Source: Aequoribacter fuscus
GTDB lineage: Bacteria > Pseudomonadota > Gammaproteobacteria > Pseudomonadales > Halieaceae
Assembly (NCBI RefSeq): GCF_009910365.1
Contig: NZ_CP036423.1
Location: 2,790,001-2,854,000 of the forward strand
Direction: 5' to 3'
DNA length: 64,000 bases
A model generated the notes under the pieces. The model did not search any database. It was given only the letters and a program-made list of their open reading frames with translations, and had not been told where the DNA came from. Each line of letters begins with the position of its first letter. Positions within the stretch are counted from its first letter, which is position 1. Shown here in pieces: positions 8,374-17,982 of this stretch. Both the position numbers and the translations under genes were made by a program.

Positions 8374-8938
8374 AAGCACCAATCAAATTTCAGCTTGAGA
8401 GTGTTTCGCCGCAATAACGGAATGCAGTGCGGCTAGAACCCCCAAAGTTAACACAAAGGTCCGCATTCCAAAAATGAATAATTAGACTCTCCAAAACCTC
8501 CCAAAATTTCCGATCATGCCTATATAGTTTGGTATACCCCCCATGACCTCCTGCCTACCCCTATAGGCTATGGAGTCAAGTGGCACTAATAGTAGCACCA
8601 CCAATTCTCTTGAACCGCTACCAGCATATGGCAAACCAATGAAAATACGCAATGCTTTTGTTGCTGTGTCTATGAACTGCTAGAGCACCCGGGCACCATC
8701 CTTCCCAAAAATTTCAATGTTTCAATACATCATGCTCACGCTGTGTGCACGGTTTTGTCACGCCATCGCCTTTTTCATCGTTCAAACACTAACACCTCAG
8801 AAGTCGTAACAATAATTACACAAAACCGTCACGTTAATGACACGCCTCTGAAATAAAAATGTAGCGTAAATGTCACTTTGTAATAAAAGTGACATAATTT
8901 AACGATAGGATCCCGCCATCGATAAAGAGACCATAATT
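8374..8938. other. Long intergenic region between flrA-like gene and porin
   Basis: About 565 bases with no credible coding frame on either strand. It is AT-rich toward the porin and must hold divergent promoters. The clear structured element is the palindrome and Pho-box-like sequence at 8870-8895. A TGGCAC at about 8581 lacks a correctly spaced -12 element. I see nothing else I can name. Confidence 0.6.
8870..8895 (+). promoter_or_regulatory. 10-bp palindrome / Pho-box-like site before the porin
   Basis: ATGTCACTTT-GTAATA-AAAGTGACAT is a perfect 10-bp inverted repeat with a 6-base spacer, 43 bases before the porin start. The same bases read as two half-sites, TTGTAAT-AAAA-GTGACAT (8878-8895), which match the 7-4-7 layout of a PhoB box at most positions. 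It may therefore be a PhoB site or a dimeric repressor operator; the sequence alone does not decide. Confidence 0.55.
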
Positions 8939-10156
8939 ATGCGCCGCTCACTCCCACTTGCTCTTGTCCTCGCATCAGCACACACAATCGCCGCCGGTAG
9001 TGACGATGTGGATGCACTCAAATCCGAGTTAGATCAACTCAAAGCGCTGGTTATGAAGCTTGAGCAACGCCTTGCCGATGTCGAAGGACAAACAATACCG
9101 GTTGAGGATTTGACCGCCTTAACCAAGCTGAACCCCGTCGCCGTAAAATCAGCACAAGAATCACGAGTGACACTGGCGAGCGATTTTCGCCTGCGCTACG
9201 AATCTATTGAGAAACAAGGCTCAGATCGGCGTGAGCGCGAGCGCTTGCGTGCGCGCGCGTCGCTCACCTACAAAGGTGATGACTTTACTGGCGTATTCGC
9301 GTTAGCCTCGGGTGGCGATAGCCCAACATCAACCAATCAGACCCTAGGCGGTGGCGGCACCAGCAAAGCTCTGCAGCTTGATATGGCGTATGTTATCTAC
9401 CCCTTAAATGATCAAGTGAACGTGCTTGCGGGCAAAATGAAAAACCCACTGCATCGCCCAGGCAAATACGGTTTGGTGTGGGATTCTGACTACCGTCCAG
9501 AGGGTGTGTTTTTGACAACCGAGACGGGTGACTTTGAATTGACCGCCGGCAGCTTTTGGCTCGAGAGCGACAGTAAGAACGGCAATGAACGCGCAGTCTA
9601 CGCTTTGCAAGGGATGTACAAAGCCCAAGTAGGCGACACGAAGTTAAACCTTGGTTTGGGGTATTTCGAAGCCAATCTCTCTGGCGACAAAGCCTTTTGG
9701 TCGGGTGACACCATCAAACTGGGCAACTACCAAGACTGCAGCAATGGATCCTGTGTTTTCACGAACGACTACCACGTCATTGAGGCATTCGCAGAAGCCA
9801 ACTTTACCAGCAGCGTCAACGGCTTTGCGCACTGGATCGAAAATACCGAAGCGAATAGCGACAACACGGGCTACGTGCTTGGCCTCAATATTGGTAAAGC
9901 AAAAAATGCTGGCGACTGGGCTTTTCAGGCCGCTTGGCAGAATCTTGAAAACGAAGCCACGGTCGCACTGCTCACCGATTCAGATTTCGCGGGTGGCGGT
10001 ACCGGGGGCGAAGGGTCACAGTTAACGCTGAGCTACAAGGCAAGCTCTAGCCTCGCTATTAACCTGTTGTACTCGGATACCGAAAGAACCACCTATATTG
10101 ACCCAAACCCGCTGGATTACAAGCGCCTGGTTCTAGATTTTTCGATGAAATACTAG
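8939..10156 (+). CDS. Putative outer-membrane porin with N-terminal coiled coil
   Basis: A 405-residue precursor. It has a Sec signal peptide (MRRSLPLALVLASAHTIAAG, cleavage near residue 19), then a short coiled coil (DDVDALKSELDQLKALVMKL) of the type found at the N-terminus of trimeric porins. The rest alternates hydrophobic and polar residues in beta-strands and ends LVLDFSMKY, a classical outer-membrane terminus with a final aromatic residue. It likely forms a general or anion-selective channel. The neighbouring PhoU-like gene and upstream Pho-box-like site suggest phosphate control, which is inference. An intrinsic terminator follows directly. Confidence 0.85.
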   Translation: MRRSLPLALVLASAHTIAAGSDDVDALKSELDQLKALVMKLEQRLADVEGQTIPVEDLTALTKLNPVAVKSAQESRVTLASDFRLRYESIEKQGSDRRERERLRARASLTYKGDDFTGVFALASGGDSPTSTNQTLGGGGTSKALQLDMAYVIYPLNDQVNVLAGKMKNPLHRPGKYGLVWDSDYRPEGVFLTTETGDFELTAGSFWLESDSKNGNERAVYALQGMYKAQVGDTKLNLGLGYFEANLSGDKAFWSGDTIKLGNYQDCSNGSCVFTNDYHVIEAFAEANFTSSVNGFAHWIENTEANSDNTGYVLGLNIGKAKNAGDWAFQAAWQNLENEATVALLTDSDFAGGGTGGEGSQLTLSYKASSSLAINLLYSDTERTTYIDPNPLDYKRLVLDFSMKY

Positions 10157-10160
10157 CCAC

Positions 10161-10197
10161 AAAAAAGCCCCGATCTTGCGAAAGACCGGGGCTTTTT
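10161..10197. terminator. Bidirectional intrinsic terminator (porin / PhoU-like)
   Basis: AAAAAAGCCCCG...CGGGGCTTTTT forms a GC-rich stem around a GCGA-type loop, with A- and T-runs on both sides. It separates the rightward porin gene from the convergent DUF47 gene and can serve both. Confidence 0.9.
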
Positions 10198-10218
10198 ATG
10201 AGTGACCTCTCAGCTTAA

Positions 10219-10899
10219 TTAGCTAAGCGCTATCGACTGAACGTGGTTACCCACATCTTCGGCGTTGTCGGCAATATCGCCAATCCATACCAAGACTTCG
10301 TACAAAAACATGGCTTCGACTGGCGACAGGTCTTTCTCTAGCTTAAACAGCTGCGCACGCAAATCGCTTTGCATGGTATCGGTTTGCCGCTCGGCTTCAT
10401 CGATTCGAGCCAAGGCCGCTTCAACACGCTCTAGGTTGTTTTGTCCGAACCCAGACTTCACGTAGATATCCAGTTGATTAACGGCTTCTTTCGCGTAGCG
10501 AACCGCCTCGACGGAAGTTCTTACGAAATCGAGCACCCCAGCGCGCATAGGCTTTGGAAACCGCATTCGACGCCCGACAATAATGCCGGCGATGTCTTTC
10601 GCGCAGTTAGCAATTTTGTCTTGCGATGTAATCAGGCGTAACAAATCGGTGCGCGATACCGGCATCATCAAGCGCTTTGGCATATTCTTGCGAAACTCGG
10701 CTTTTAATTCATCGGCGCGATGTTCACTGGCTACCACAGTCTTATGAAGCTCTGCGGCTTGCTCCCAGCTTTTGCTGAACTCGGCTTCTAGAAATGGTAT
10801 CAACGCCTCGGTCGCTTCCAGCGTAGCGGCGATGTGTTGGGTAATGGTTTCGATTGGTGACTTAACCAGCAAATCAGCAATAGGCATTCTAATCGACAT
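10219..10899 (-). CDS. PhoU-like DUF47 protein (TIGR00153 family)
   Basis: A 226-residue all-helical protein of the PhoU-related DUF47 family, with the conserved opening ADLLVKSPIETITQHI, the EHRADELKAEFRKNMPKRL segment and the ending YEVLVWIGDIADNAEDVGN. Family members usually sit beside a PiT phosphate transporter and are thought to modulate it. No pit gene is next to it here, so its partner must be elsewhere. It converges on the porin gene, sharing the terminator. A Pho-box-like array lies upstream at 10975-11003, although in reverse orientation to this gene. Confidence 0.88.
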   Translation of the reverse strand: MSIRMPIADLLVKSPIETITQHIAATLEATEALIPFLEAEFSKSWEQAAELHKTVVASEHRADELKAEFRKNMPKRLMMPVSRTDLLRLITSQDKIANCAKDIAGIIVGRRMRFPKPMRAGVLDFVRTSVEAVRYAKEAVNQLDIYVKSGFGQNNLERVEAALARIDEAERQTDTMQSDLRAQLFKLEKDLSPVEAMFLYEVLVWIGDIADNAEDVGNHVQSIALS

Positions 10900-10974
10900 T
10901 TTTCGCTCCGTACTCTCACGAGTATGATTAAAAAGGTAAGGTTTTTAGGAACCTACAAGCGGTTCTTAGACGCA

Positions 10975-11003
10975 TTGTAACAAAACTGTAAACTAATTGT
11001 AAT
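10975..11003 (+). promoter_or_regulatory. Pho-box-like array of three 7-mers
   Basis: TTGTAAC-AAAA-CTGTAAA-CTAA-TTGTAAT: three heptamers with a strict 11-base period, the layout of PhoB half-sites (CTGTCAT-N4-CTGTCAT). It lies about 75 bases upstream of the PhoU-like gene but reads away from it, toward the 3' end of the NMT1 gene. Either PhoB acts from the reverse orientation or the match is coincidental. Confidence 0.5.
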
Positions 11004-11034
11004 ACTTGTCACAAAGGGCAGTATTACCATGATG

Positions 11035-12144
11035 TTAATTAATATCCGCCGCCACAGCGCAATTGCGCCCTGATTTTTTGGCTTGAAACAGAGCGTCGTC
11101 GATCTTAGTGATATTACGATCGATACTCACCACAGGGTTCAACAAACCGAAGCCAAAACTTGCAGTAACCTCAAGGCCGCTACTGAATGTGGCTTCAGAA
11201 ATCGCTTCACGTAAACTATTAGCCAAGGCCTTCAGTCCACGCTCATCGGCATGCAGCAATCCGCTTCGCTTCAATTGCTTAAAGATTCGCTGCCCCAACT
11301 CGTCACTCGTGGCGCCCAATGGGAACAAGTCTAACTGCATCATTTGTTCCGTTACGGCCGCCTCGTACCGCAGAGCCGGCGCGCTTTTTTGCTGAGAGTA
11401 ACGCGTCAAAATCATGTCTATGACTGCATCGACATTCTCGAGCGCATATTCCCAACCACGGTTCGTGGCCTCAACAAACCGCTGTGTCTGCTCCGGGTTT
11501 TGGACCACGGCATTTTGGGTCGCCAGGACACTCACCGCGCTACTCACAAAACCATAATCCGCCGGATCAATCACGTTGTAGGCTACGCCCAAACGATCAA
11601 GCTCGTAGAGTTGATTCGAGCGAAAAGCGCTCATGGCATCGACCTTACCCTGGATAAAGTCATCGATACTAAAGGTGTGCTCACGAATATCGGAATTGGT
11701 GGAGTTAACGTAAAAGTGATTCAGCAGGAGTGCGAGCGAGCTATAACGAAACTCATCGGTCGTGCCCATAATACGCTTGCCAACCAAATCGCCGGGAGTC
11801 CGAATCGACGGGTGGGTTACAAAAATTAAAGGTGATCTCTGAAAGTAGGTGGCTAGCACCACAACCGGCGCAATGTGGCCACCGTGTACCACCAAGTTAG
11901 AGTTATGCACCACATAATCCGCATCGCCCTGTATCAGCGACAAAACATTGTCGACCGATGGCTCGTATTCCACCAAGTCGACATCCAATCCGGCCTCTTG
12001 ATAATAGCCCAGCTCTTTGGCGGCGATGAAGCCTGCGAATTCGAATTGATACTTCCATTCAAGTTGAACGCGAACGTATTGCAAATCGTTTGCAAACACA
12101 GTGTTGCAAAAAAACAACAGAACTAGGCTAAGTCTAAACTTCAT
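11035..12144 (-). CDS. NMT1/THI5-like periplasmic protein ending in a GGDEF remnant
   Basis: A 369-residue protein with a Sec signal peptide (MKFRLSLVLLFFCNTVFAND). Residues about 20-295 form an NMT1/THI5-like substrate-binding domain (LEWKYQFEFAGFIAAKELGYYQEAGLDV, QGDADYVV, VLATYFQRSPLIFV). From about residue 304 the sequence becomes the last third of a GGDEF domain: LREAI, then LEVTASFGFG, then DDALFQAKKSGRNC. No membrane segment and no GGDEF motif lie between, so catalysis of c-di-GMP synthesis is not possible here. It looks like an internally deleted NMT1-TM-GGDEF sensor. Without a membrane anchor the tail would be periplasmic. It may be a decaying gene; no transporter genes accompany it. 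Confidence 0.75.
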   Translation of the reverse strand: MKFRLSLVLLFFCNTVFANDLQYVRVQLEWKYQFEFAGFIAAKELGYYQEAGLDVDLVEYEPSVDNVLSLIQGDADYVVHNSNLVVHGGHIAPVVVLATYFQRSPLIFVTHPSIRTPGDLVGKRIMGTTDEFRYSSLALLLNHFYVNSTNSDIREHTFSIDDFIQGKVDAMSAFRSNQLYELDRLGVAYNVIDPADYGFVSSAVSVLATQNAVVQNPEQTQRFVEATNRGWEYALENVDAVIDMILTRYSQQKSAPALRYEAAVTEQMMQLDLFPLGATSDELGQRIFKQLKRSGLLHADERGLKALANSLREAISEATFSSGLEVTASFGFGLLNPVVSIDRNITKIDDALFQAKKSGRNCAVAADIN

Positions 12145-12326
12145 CGGCGCTCCACGAGATTGAAATAAGTGTAAAACGAAAACTTCTAATTGGCATTAAA
12201 ATGAACGCCTCAGTAAAAATGCTTACATTAACTTACACTTTAAACACTCCATTAACGCCTGAGACCCCGGTATCAAAAATAGGCGAATTCAGGCAAACTC
12301 GACGGCATTGTCTTTGCAGGTTAACT

Positions 12327-12896
12327 ATGAGTGTCGGAATTTTAATACTCGCCGCGGGGCGCAGCCGCCGTATGGGAACCGACAAACGGTTGCTGCCCTG
12401 GCGGGAAACGCGGCTACTTGAGCGATCAATACAGCTGTGCCGCGACAGCGGTTTGAGCTACCGTATTGCATTGAGCTGTCGGGAAGACGACGATCTTATC
12501 GCGCAAAGATTTGAACCAAATTGTATTCGCATTAAGGAATCAGATCTGGGCTTGGGTCACACACTTGCTCACGCCATTGGCAGCTTACCTCGGTCTTGGA
12601 GCGGCGTTATCGTGCATCTCGCTGATATGCCCTTGGTGCAGGTATCGACCTTTCAGACAATTGCGCACGAACTGCAAAAGCACCCGATTGTGATTCCAAG
12701 CTATCAACAGCAGTGGGGCAACCCACGCGGTTTTTCGCAATCACTGTGGCCCGAACTGGCGTTACTAAGGGGCGATCAAGGCGCTAAAGACTTAATCAAA
12801 AAGCACTCAGATTTGTGCCATGTGTTAGATCTTACCGATGCTGGCGTCTTAGTCGATATCGATACCCAAAAAGACTACCAAACCTGGCAGCATTGA
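12327..12896 (+). CDS. MocA/MobA-like nucleotidyltransferase
   Basis: A 189-residue MobA-like NTP-transferase starting MSVGILILAAGRSRRMG, with the nucleotide-binding loop LAAGxSxRMG and the following K of the family signature, and HLADMPLV as the metal-binding Asp region. MocA proteins add CMP to molybdopterin for xanthine-oxidase-type enzymes. It converges with the xdhC-iorB-iorA operon, so a role in the cofactor of that enzyme is likely. ATG 12327 follows GCAGG and begins right at the conserved fold; longer in-frame starts upstream add an unconserved tail. Confidence 0.85.
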   Translation: MSVGILILAAGRSRRMGTDKRLLPWRETRLLERSIQLCRDSGLSYRIALSCREDDDLIAQRFEPNCIRIKESDLGLGHTLAHAIGSLPRSWSGVIVHLADMPLVQVSTFQTIAHELQKHPIVIPSYQQQWGNPRGFSQSLWPELALLRGDQGAKDLIKKHSDLCHVLDLTDAGVLVDIDTQKDYQTWQH

Positions 12897-12912
12897 CCAT
12901 CTCTCGTTCTGA

Positions 12913-13908
12913 TTACGCGACGCTTAGACAACTGTGAGCGGACTGACTCATAGCACCGCGCTTAAGCTGGGTGAGCTGAGCCAAGATCGACACCGCAATT
13001 TCCATCGGTGTTTTGCTGCCAATATCGATACCCACGGGCGCGTGAATACGCGCAAGTGCCTCTTCACTTAAACCTCTTGCTCGCAACCGTGAGCTGCGAT
13101 TCGCACTTGTACGTCGTGAACCCAAGGCACCAATAAAGGTATAGGGCATATCTGCAGCGGCAAACAAGGCGTTATCATCGATATCGCGGTCATGGGTCAG
13201 GGTAATCAAACTGGTGTGTGAATCGGCGTAGCCGGCGAGCTGATCGATTCCTCTCAACACCTGAACACTCACGTCAGGGCCCCGCCATTCGTCGACCTTA
13301 TCCTGACGCGGGTCAAGCACAATAATCTGATACTCCATTTGTAGAGCAAGCGCTGACAGGGTCTCAGCCAACTGCCCCGCCCCGATCAACACTAAACGAT
13401 GCTCTGGACCTAACCGGTGCACACCGCAGGTTTGCTGCCAAGCAACCGCCGGCGAATTCGACATCGAGGTGGTATTCAAGGAGCAGTGGTAAGGCTCAAG
13501 TTTGATGGCTCGCTCGACAAAATGTCGAGCCACAAGTGTAGCGTGCAATTCCTGCAGCCAAGGTTCATCACGCGCTCCCAGTGCTTCGACTAACAGCGTT
13601 AATTTACCGCCACAGGGCAGCCCATAGCGCTCGTTATCATCGGCATCGACGCCATACTTGGTTAATCTTGCCGTACCTGCGGGAAACTCTCCCAACTGCA
13701 AACGCTCGATCAGGCACTCTTCAACACAGCCGCCCGAGACTGACCCTAAAGTCGCCATCTCGCTATACACCATCATCGAGCCTAGAGGTCGCGGCAGCGA
13801 CCCGGTGATTTCAACAATAGTGACCAGCCAAGCATCAAGCCCCTGGCGAACCGCTTTAAGCGCTGCTCCGATAATCTCCGCTTGTGTGACCAGAAGCTTA
13901 AGCGACAT
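12913..13908 (-). CDS. xdhC: XdhC/CoxI-family molybdenum hydroxylase maturation protein
   Basis: A 331-residue XdhC-family protein. These proteins bind the molybdenum cofactor and promote its sulfuration and insertion into xanthine-dehydrogenase-type enzymes. The N-terminal part has VTIVEITGSLPRPLGSMMV and GGCVEECLIERL (XdhC/CoxI domain); the C-terminal half has a Rossmann-like region (HRLVLIGAGQLAETLSALAL) and the family ending FIGALGSRR...IHAPVGIDIGSKTPMEIAVSI. Its ATG at 13908 overlaps the end of the Mo-subunit gene by 11 bp. Confidence 0.93.
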   Translation of the reverse strand: MSLKLLVTQAEIIGAALKAVRQGLDAWLVTIVEITGSLPRPLGSMMVYSEMATLGSVSGGCVEECLIERLQLGEFPAGTARLTKYGVDADDNERYGLPCGGKLTLLVEALGARDEPWLQELHATLVARHFVERAIKLEPYHCSLNTTSMSNSPAVAWQQTCGVHRLGPEHRLVLIGAGQLAETLSALALQMEYQIIVLDPRQDKVDEWRGPDVSVQVLRGIDQLAGYADSHTSLITLTHDRDIDDNALFAAADMPYTFIGALGSRRTSANRSSRLRARGLSEEALARIHAPVGIDIGSKTPMEIAVSILAQLTQLKRGAMSQSAHSCLSVA

Positions 13909-16105
13909 TAAAACCCTGCTTCGCAACCGGTAATTCACGCACACGTACACCTACAGCCGCATAAATGGCGTTCGTTATCGCGGGCGCAATGGGCGGCGTA
14001 CCGGGCTCGCCTGCACCCCCAGTAGGCGCACCGCTGTTGAAGATATCGACCTCAATTATTGGGCTTGTCGCCATGCGAACCGATGGATAATCGTGAAAGT
14101 TTGACTGTTTAACCGCACCGCCTTGGATCTCGATGTTACCGCTCAAGGCCGCCGACATGCCGTATAAAATGCCCGATTCCATTTGCGCTCGATAACCATC
14201 GGGCGACATGGCAAAACCCGGGTCCGCCACACAAGCGACGCGATGCACTTGTAATCTGCCATCTCGCACCGAGACCTCTGCCACTTGACCCACAATCGAC
14301 CCAAAACATTCGTGTATCGCGATACCTCGACCATGACCTTCGGGCAGAACCTGCTGCCAGTTAGACAGTTCTTCTAAACGGTTAATAATGGCGAGGTGGC
14401 GCGGTTTGTCTTGCAGTAACGCTCGACGAAACTGCAGCGGATCTTGCTTGGCTGCGTGCGCCAACTCGTCAATCATCGACTCGGTAAAGAAAGCGTGCTG
14501 CGAGTGATCGACACTGCGCCACGGGCCTGTTGGAATGGGCATTGGCTTTTCAACCGAACCAATCCAGACATTGGGGATGGCGTAAGGGATATGCGGAGCC
14601 TCGTGTGGCTCACCTTTGTTCACGAACAGATTACGCCACGCCACAGGCTGACCCTTCGAATCAATCTGTGCTTGAAAACGGCTGCTAAACGCTGGGCGAT
14701 AAAAGTCGTGCTGCATGTCCTCTTCTCGAGACCACACCAGCTTTATAGGGCTACCCGCCTGCTGCGAAATTTTGGCGGCTTGCACGATGGTATCGTAAAA
14801 GGAACGACGCCCAAAACCCCCTCCCATCAGATAATTGTGAATGATGATATTCTCAGCCGGAATACCCAAGGCTTCTGCAACAGCGTGTTTGGCACCCAAG
14901 GGGTTTTGACTGCCCACCCAAATTTCGCAGGTGTCACCCACCACCGAGGCCGTCGCATTCATAGGTTCCATACACGCGTGCGCTAAGTACGGTGTTCGAT
15001 ACGTCACATCCAAGATAGAACTGGCGTGCGCTAGCGCAGCATTTGCATCACCAACATTGACTTCGGGCTCTATTTCATCGGACGCCAAAGCGGCATCAAT
15101 CGCGGACTCGAACTGCTCAAAAATTGCGGCTTGATCTATGCTGCTGTTCTCGTGCTGCGCCCAACGAATATCGACGGCATCTAAGCCCTTTTTGGCATTC
15201 CAGTACGAGTCGGCGACCACTGCCACGGCGTCATCCAATGCAACCACCCGCTCGACACCTGCCAGCGTTAGTGCCGAACTTGAATCAAACGAATCGATCA
15301 CGGCCCCAAATACTGGCGCTGCCTTAATCGTCGCCACCTTCATCCCGGGAACAGATACATCGATCCCGAATATCGCACTGCCGTCGACTTTGGCGGGCAA
15401 ATCTCGGCGAGGGATGTTCTTACCCATCAAACGATATTGCGATACCTCTTTAAGTTTTGGCGAGTACGGTGGTGTCTTCTCACCCGCTGCAGCCGCGAAG
15501 TCTGAGTAAGGCGCGGCGATACTACCGTCACTCTTAAAGATCTGACCTTGATCTGTGCGAAGTTGCTCCACGGGCACATCCCAGACTTCGCTGGCCGCTT
15601 CTAGCAGCATTTCCCGCGCAGCAGCACCGGCAATACGCATACCGTATTCACCGGTGGTACGAATACTCATGCTTCCGCCCGTAATTTGCATGTGCATGGC
15701 CTTGCCCGCCTGCAGCGTCAGCCCCGTTAGGGTACCCACCAAAATCTCGGGCACCTGCATACCGCCGAATAAGTATCCGTAGCCCAACGCGTAGTTAGCA
15801 TACTCATCTTCCGCGGGGGCTTCCAAGATGCTGACGTCGTCCCACTTTGCATCCAATTCATCGGCCAACATTTGGGCCAAGACGGTTTGCGCACCCTGCC
15901 CCATCTCCGAATGCGGCACGATCACCGTCACGCGATTGGCTGAGTCAATTTTCAGCCAGGTGTTCACCAGTACTTCATCAGGCCCCTCGACGTAGGGGCG
16001 AAGCTTATCGTTGCGATTGCCCGGGCGCAGTGCAACGCCCACCACTAATGCGCCCCCACCGATAACACCGGCGGTGATAAACCCTCTGCGCGTCCACTTA
16101 CCCAT
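13898..16105 (-). CDS. Molybdopterin-binding hydroxylase large subunit, Tat-exported (IorB-like)
   Basis: A 735-residue xanthine-oxidase-family molybdenum subunit of the isoquinoline 1-oxidoreductase beta type. It starts with a Tat signal ([15 protein letters not shown], twin Arg at 6-7). MoCo-binding stretches include [38 protein letters not shown] and the C-terminal [19 protein letters not shown], where the Glu is the expected catalytic base. It should act in the periplasm with the 2Fe-2S subunit, oxidising an aldehyde or N-heterocycle; the substrate is not evident. ATG 16105 overlaps the small-subunit stop by 8 bp. Confidence 0.92.
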   Translation of the reverse strand: MGKWTRRGFITAGVIGGGALVVGVALRPGNRNDKLRPYVEGPDEVLVNTWLKIDSANRVTVIVPHSEMGQGAQTVLAQMLADELDAKWDDVSILEAPAEDEYANYALGYGYLFGGMQVPEILVGTLTGLTLQAGKAMHMQITGGSMSIRTTGEYGMRIAGAAAREMLLEAASEVWDVPVEQLRTDQGQIFKSDGSIAAPYSDFAAAAGEKTPPYSPKLKEVSQYRLMGKNIPRRDLPAKVDGSAIFGIDVSVPGMKVATIKAAPVFGAVIDSFDSSSALTLAGVERVVALDDAVAVVADSYWNAKKGLDAVDIRWAQHENSSIDQAAIFEQFESAIDAALASDEIEPEVNVGDANAALAHASSILDVTYRTPYLAHACMEPMNATASVVGDTCEIWVGSQNPLGAKHAVAEALGIPAENIIIHNYLMGGGFGRRSFYDTIVQAAKISQQAGSPIKLVWSREEDMQHDFYRPAFSSRFQAQIDSKGQPVAWRNLFVNKGEPHEAPHIPYAIPNVWIGSVEKPMPIPTGPWRSVDHSQHAFFTESMIDELAHAAKQDPLQFRRALLQDKPRHLAIINRLEELSNWQQVLPEGHGRGIAIHECFGSIVGQVAEVSVRDGRLQVHRVACVADPGFAMSPDGYRAQMESGILYGMSAALSGNIEIQGGAVKQSNFHDYPSVRMATSPIIEVDIFNSGAPTGGAGEPGTPPIAPAITNAIYAAVGVRVRELPVAKQGFNVA

Positions 16106-16583
16106 TGGCCACCTCCACGGCAGGATCGAACATCTGCACACCAGCGGCTTGTTTTATGGCTGCGCGAATGCGCGAATACATACCGCAGCGACAGATATTC
16201 CCCGACATAGCCGTATTAATATCTTCATCACTTGGGTTGGGGTTAGTCTCGAGTAAAGCCACCGCAGATAAGATCTGGCCTGACTGACAGTAGCCACACT
16301 GTGGCACCTGCAAATCTAACCAAGCTTGCTGCACAGGATGCAATTGCCCGTCTTGCGCCAAGCCCTCGATCGTCGTGACTTGTGCGCCTTGAGCTGCCGC
16401 CACTGGAGTAACGCAGGAACGAATCGGCGCACCATTCAAATGCACCGTGCAAGCGCCGCACTGCGCGATACCACACCCGTATTTGGTCCCCGTTAGGCCG
16501 AGCGTATCGCGTATAAACCAAAGTAGCGGCGTATCGGGCGCGACATCCACCGAATACTGCTGTCCATTGATGGTGATTTGCAT
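16098..16583 (-). CDS. 2Fe-2S small subunit of molybdenum hydroxylase (IorA-like)
   Basis: A 161-residue ferredoxin-type subunit with both 2Fe-2S clusters of the family. The plant-type N-terminal cluster is at C37, C42, C45 and C57 ([17 protein letters not shown]), and the helical C-terminal cluster is at C96, C99, C131 and C133 ([12 protein letters not shown]). It passes electrons from the molybdenum centre of the following subunit to an acceptor. No FAD subunit is present, as in isoquinoline oxidoreductase-type enzymes that use a cytochrome acceptor. First gene of the iorA-iorB-xdhC operon. It has no signal of its own and probably rides out with the Tat partner. Confidence 0.94.
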   Translation of the reverse strand: MQITINGQQYSVDVAPDTPLLWFIRDTLGLTGTKYGCGIAQCGACTVHLNGAPIRSCVTPVAAAQGAQVTTIEGLAQDGQLHPVQQAWLDLQVPQCGYCQSGQILSAVALLETNPNPSDEDINTAMSGNICRCGMYSRIRAAIKQAAGVQMFDPAVEVANG

Positions 16584-16748
16584 GAAAGTTCCTTATTCGT
16601 CTTTGTGGCTAAACTTGTACCTTGTTACGCCTCACGGAGCAAGATGGACGCTTAGTCCACCTGCAAAAGTATTTAGTCTTGATTTATAGCACAGATCTGG
16701 CGACATTAAGCGCCTAAACCATAACGATCCGATATTCGAGTTCTCAGC

Positions 16749-17846
16749 ATGACCGAGTCACAAGTCATTGTGCTTGCGATACCCGTTTTCTTTGCCTTAA
16801 TCGGCATGGAATTGTTGGTGGGCATTGCGCGCAACAAAAACACATACCGACTTTACGATGCCATGAGTAGCATAAGTGCCGGCATGCTCAGTCAGCTTGT
16901 GAATGTTTCTGTCAAAGCACTGGGCTTTGCGGTGTATGCCATGGCCTATCCGTACTTGGCACTGTCGCCCCTGTCGGCCGACGCCTTGTGGGTTTGGGTC
17001 GCAGCAATCGTTTTATACGACTTAGCCTATTACTGGAATCATCGCGCGGGCCATCGAATCACCGTATTCTGGGCGGCGCATGCTGTGCACCACCAAAGTG
17101 AAGACTACAACTTATCAACGGCCCTGCGGCAAACGAGCACCGGCTGGATGTTTGGCTGGATTTTTTACCTACCCCTTGCGGTGCTGGGCTTTCCACCCGA
17201 GGTCGTGGGCGTCGCTGGGTTGATCAACCTACTGTACCAGTATTGGGTGCACACCGAGCACGTCGGCAAGTTAGGTTGGTTCGACCGAGTGTTCTGCTCG
17301 CCCTCAAACCACCGTGTGCATCATGCCGTCAATGACGCCTACCTCGACAAAAACTATGGCGGCATTTTGATTCTGTGGGACCGATGTTTTGGAACCTTCC
17401 AGGAAGAAGATGAAAACGACCCCTGCCGCTACGGTACGCGCTCGCATTTACACAACTGGAGTCCACTTGCCGCCAACCTGCAAGTCTATCGTGAACGCTT
17501 CGCCGAGATGCGCGCAACCCAAGGCGTGGGCAACAAACTGGCATTGTGGTGGAAAGGGCCAGAGTGGCACGCACAATCCAAACCTGCATTTCAGTTTGAT
17601 ATCGACTTTATCAAATACGAACCGGAGGCAACGGGACCACAACAGGCACTTGCTACAGCGAGCTTTGTGCTGTGTTTAATCGCAGTTACCGCGCTACTTT
17701 GGTACGCCGAGCAACTTGGCGCTGTCGTGGTGTTAGTGGCGACATTAACGCTTGGTTTAATGATGCATGTGTTTACGCGGTGGCACAAATACCCCAGCAC
17801 TAATTCAATCACGATAGAAAATCATTCCCAGGTGGAGACGACTTAA
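16749..17846 (+). CDS. Fatty acid hydroxylase / sterol desaturase family membrane protein
   Basis: A 365-residue integral membrane di-iron enzyme. Histidine boxes are H98xxxH102, H111xxHH115 and H188xxHH192, the sterol desaturase/fatty acid hydroxylase pattern. Membrane segments are near 5-25, 45-72, 80-95, 135-165 and 310-345. The middle and C-terminal layout, with an extra hydrophobic hairpin at the end, resembles bacterial alkylglycerol monooxygenase-like members. Reaction and substrate cannot be read from sequence; sterol, fatty acyl or ether-lipid hydroxylation are all open. The next gene, an SDR, is on the same strand about 135 bp on. Confidence 0.88.
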   Translation: MTESQVIVLAIPVFFALIGMELLVGIARNKNTYRLYDAMSSISAGMLSQLVNVSVKALGFAVYAMAYPYLALSPLSADALWVWVAAIVLYDLAYYWNHRAGHRITVFWAAHAVHHQSEDYNLSTALRQTSTGWMFGWIFYLPLAVLGFPPEVVGVAGLINLLYQYWVHTEHVGKLGWFDRVFCSPSNHRVHHAVNDAYLDKNYGGILILWDRCFGTFQEEDENDPCRYGTRSHLHNWSPLAANLQVYRERFAEMRATQGVGNKLALWWKGPEWHAQSKPAFQFDIDFIKYEPEATGPQQALATASFVLCLIAVTALLWYAEQLGAVVVLVATLTLGLMMHVFTRWHKYPSTNSITIENHSQVETT

Positions 17847-17982
17847 CGAGACACACCTCGTCTGAAGTTTCGCACCGCATTTGCACTAAGAAATCTAACA
17901 GTTGCAGTTACGCTGAATATTGATGCCTGCCGCCACTAGCGGTTAGAGTGAGGCATCGCTGTTAATGATAAAAGGTAAAGCC

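Noticed and set aside
8578-8602. TGGCAC near 8585 as a sigma-54 promoter for the porin
   Set aside because: The -12 element is not at the right distance; the following GTAGCA does not align with TTGCW.
12167-12240. AAGTGTAA and TTACACTT between the NMT1 and MocA genes as an operator
   Set aside because: The arms are about 58 bases apart, too far for one binding site, and such short AT-rich matches are expected by chance.
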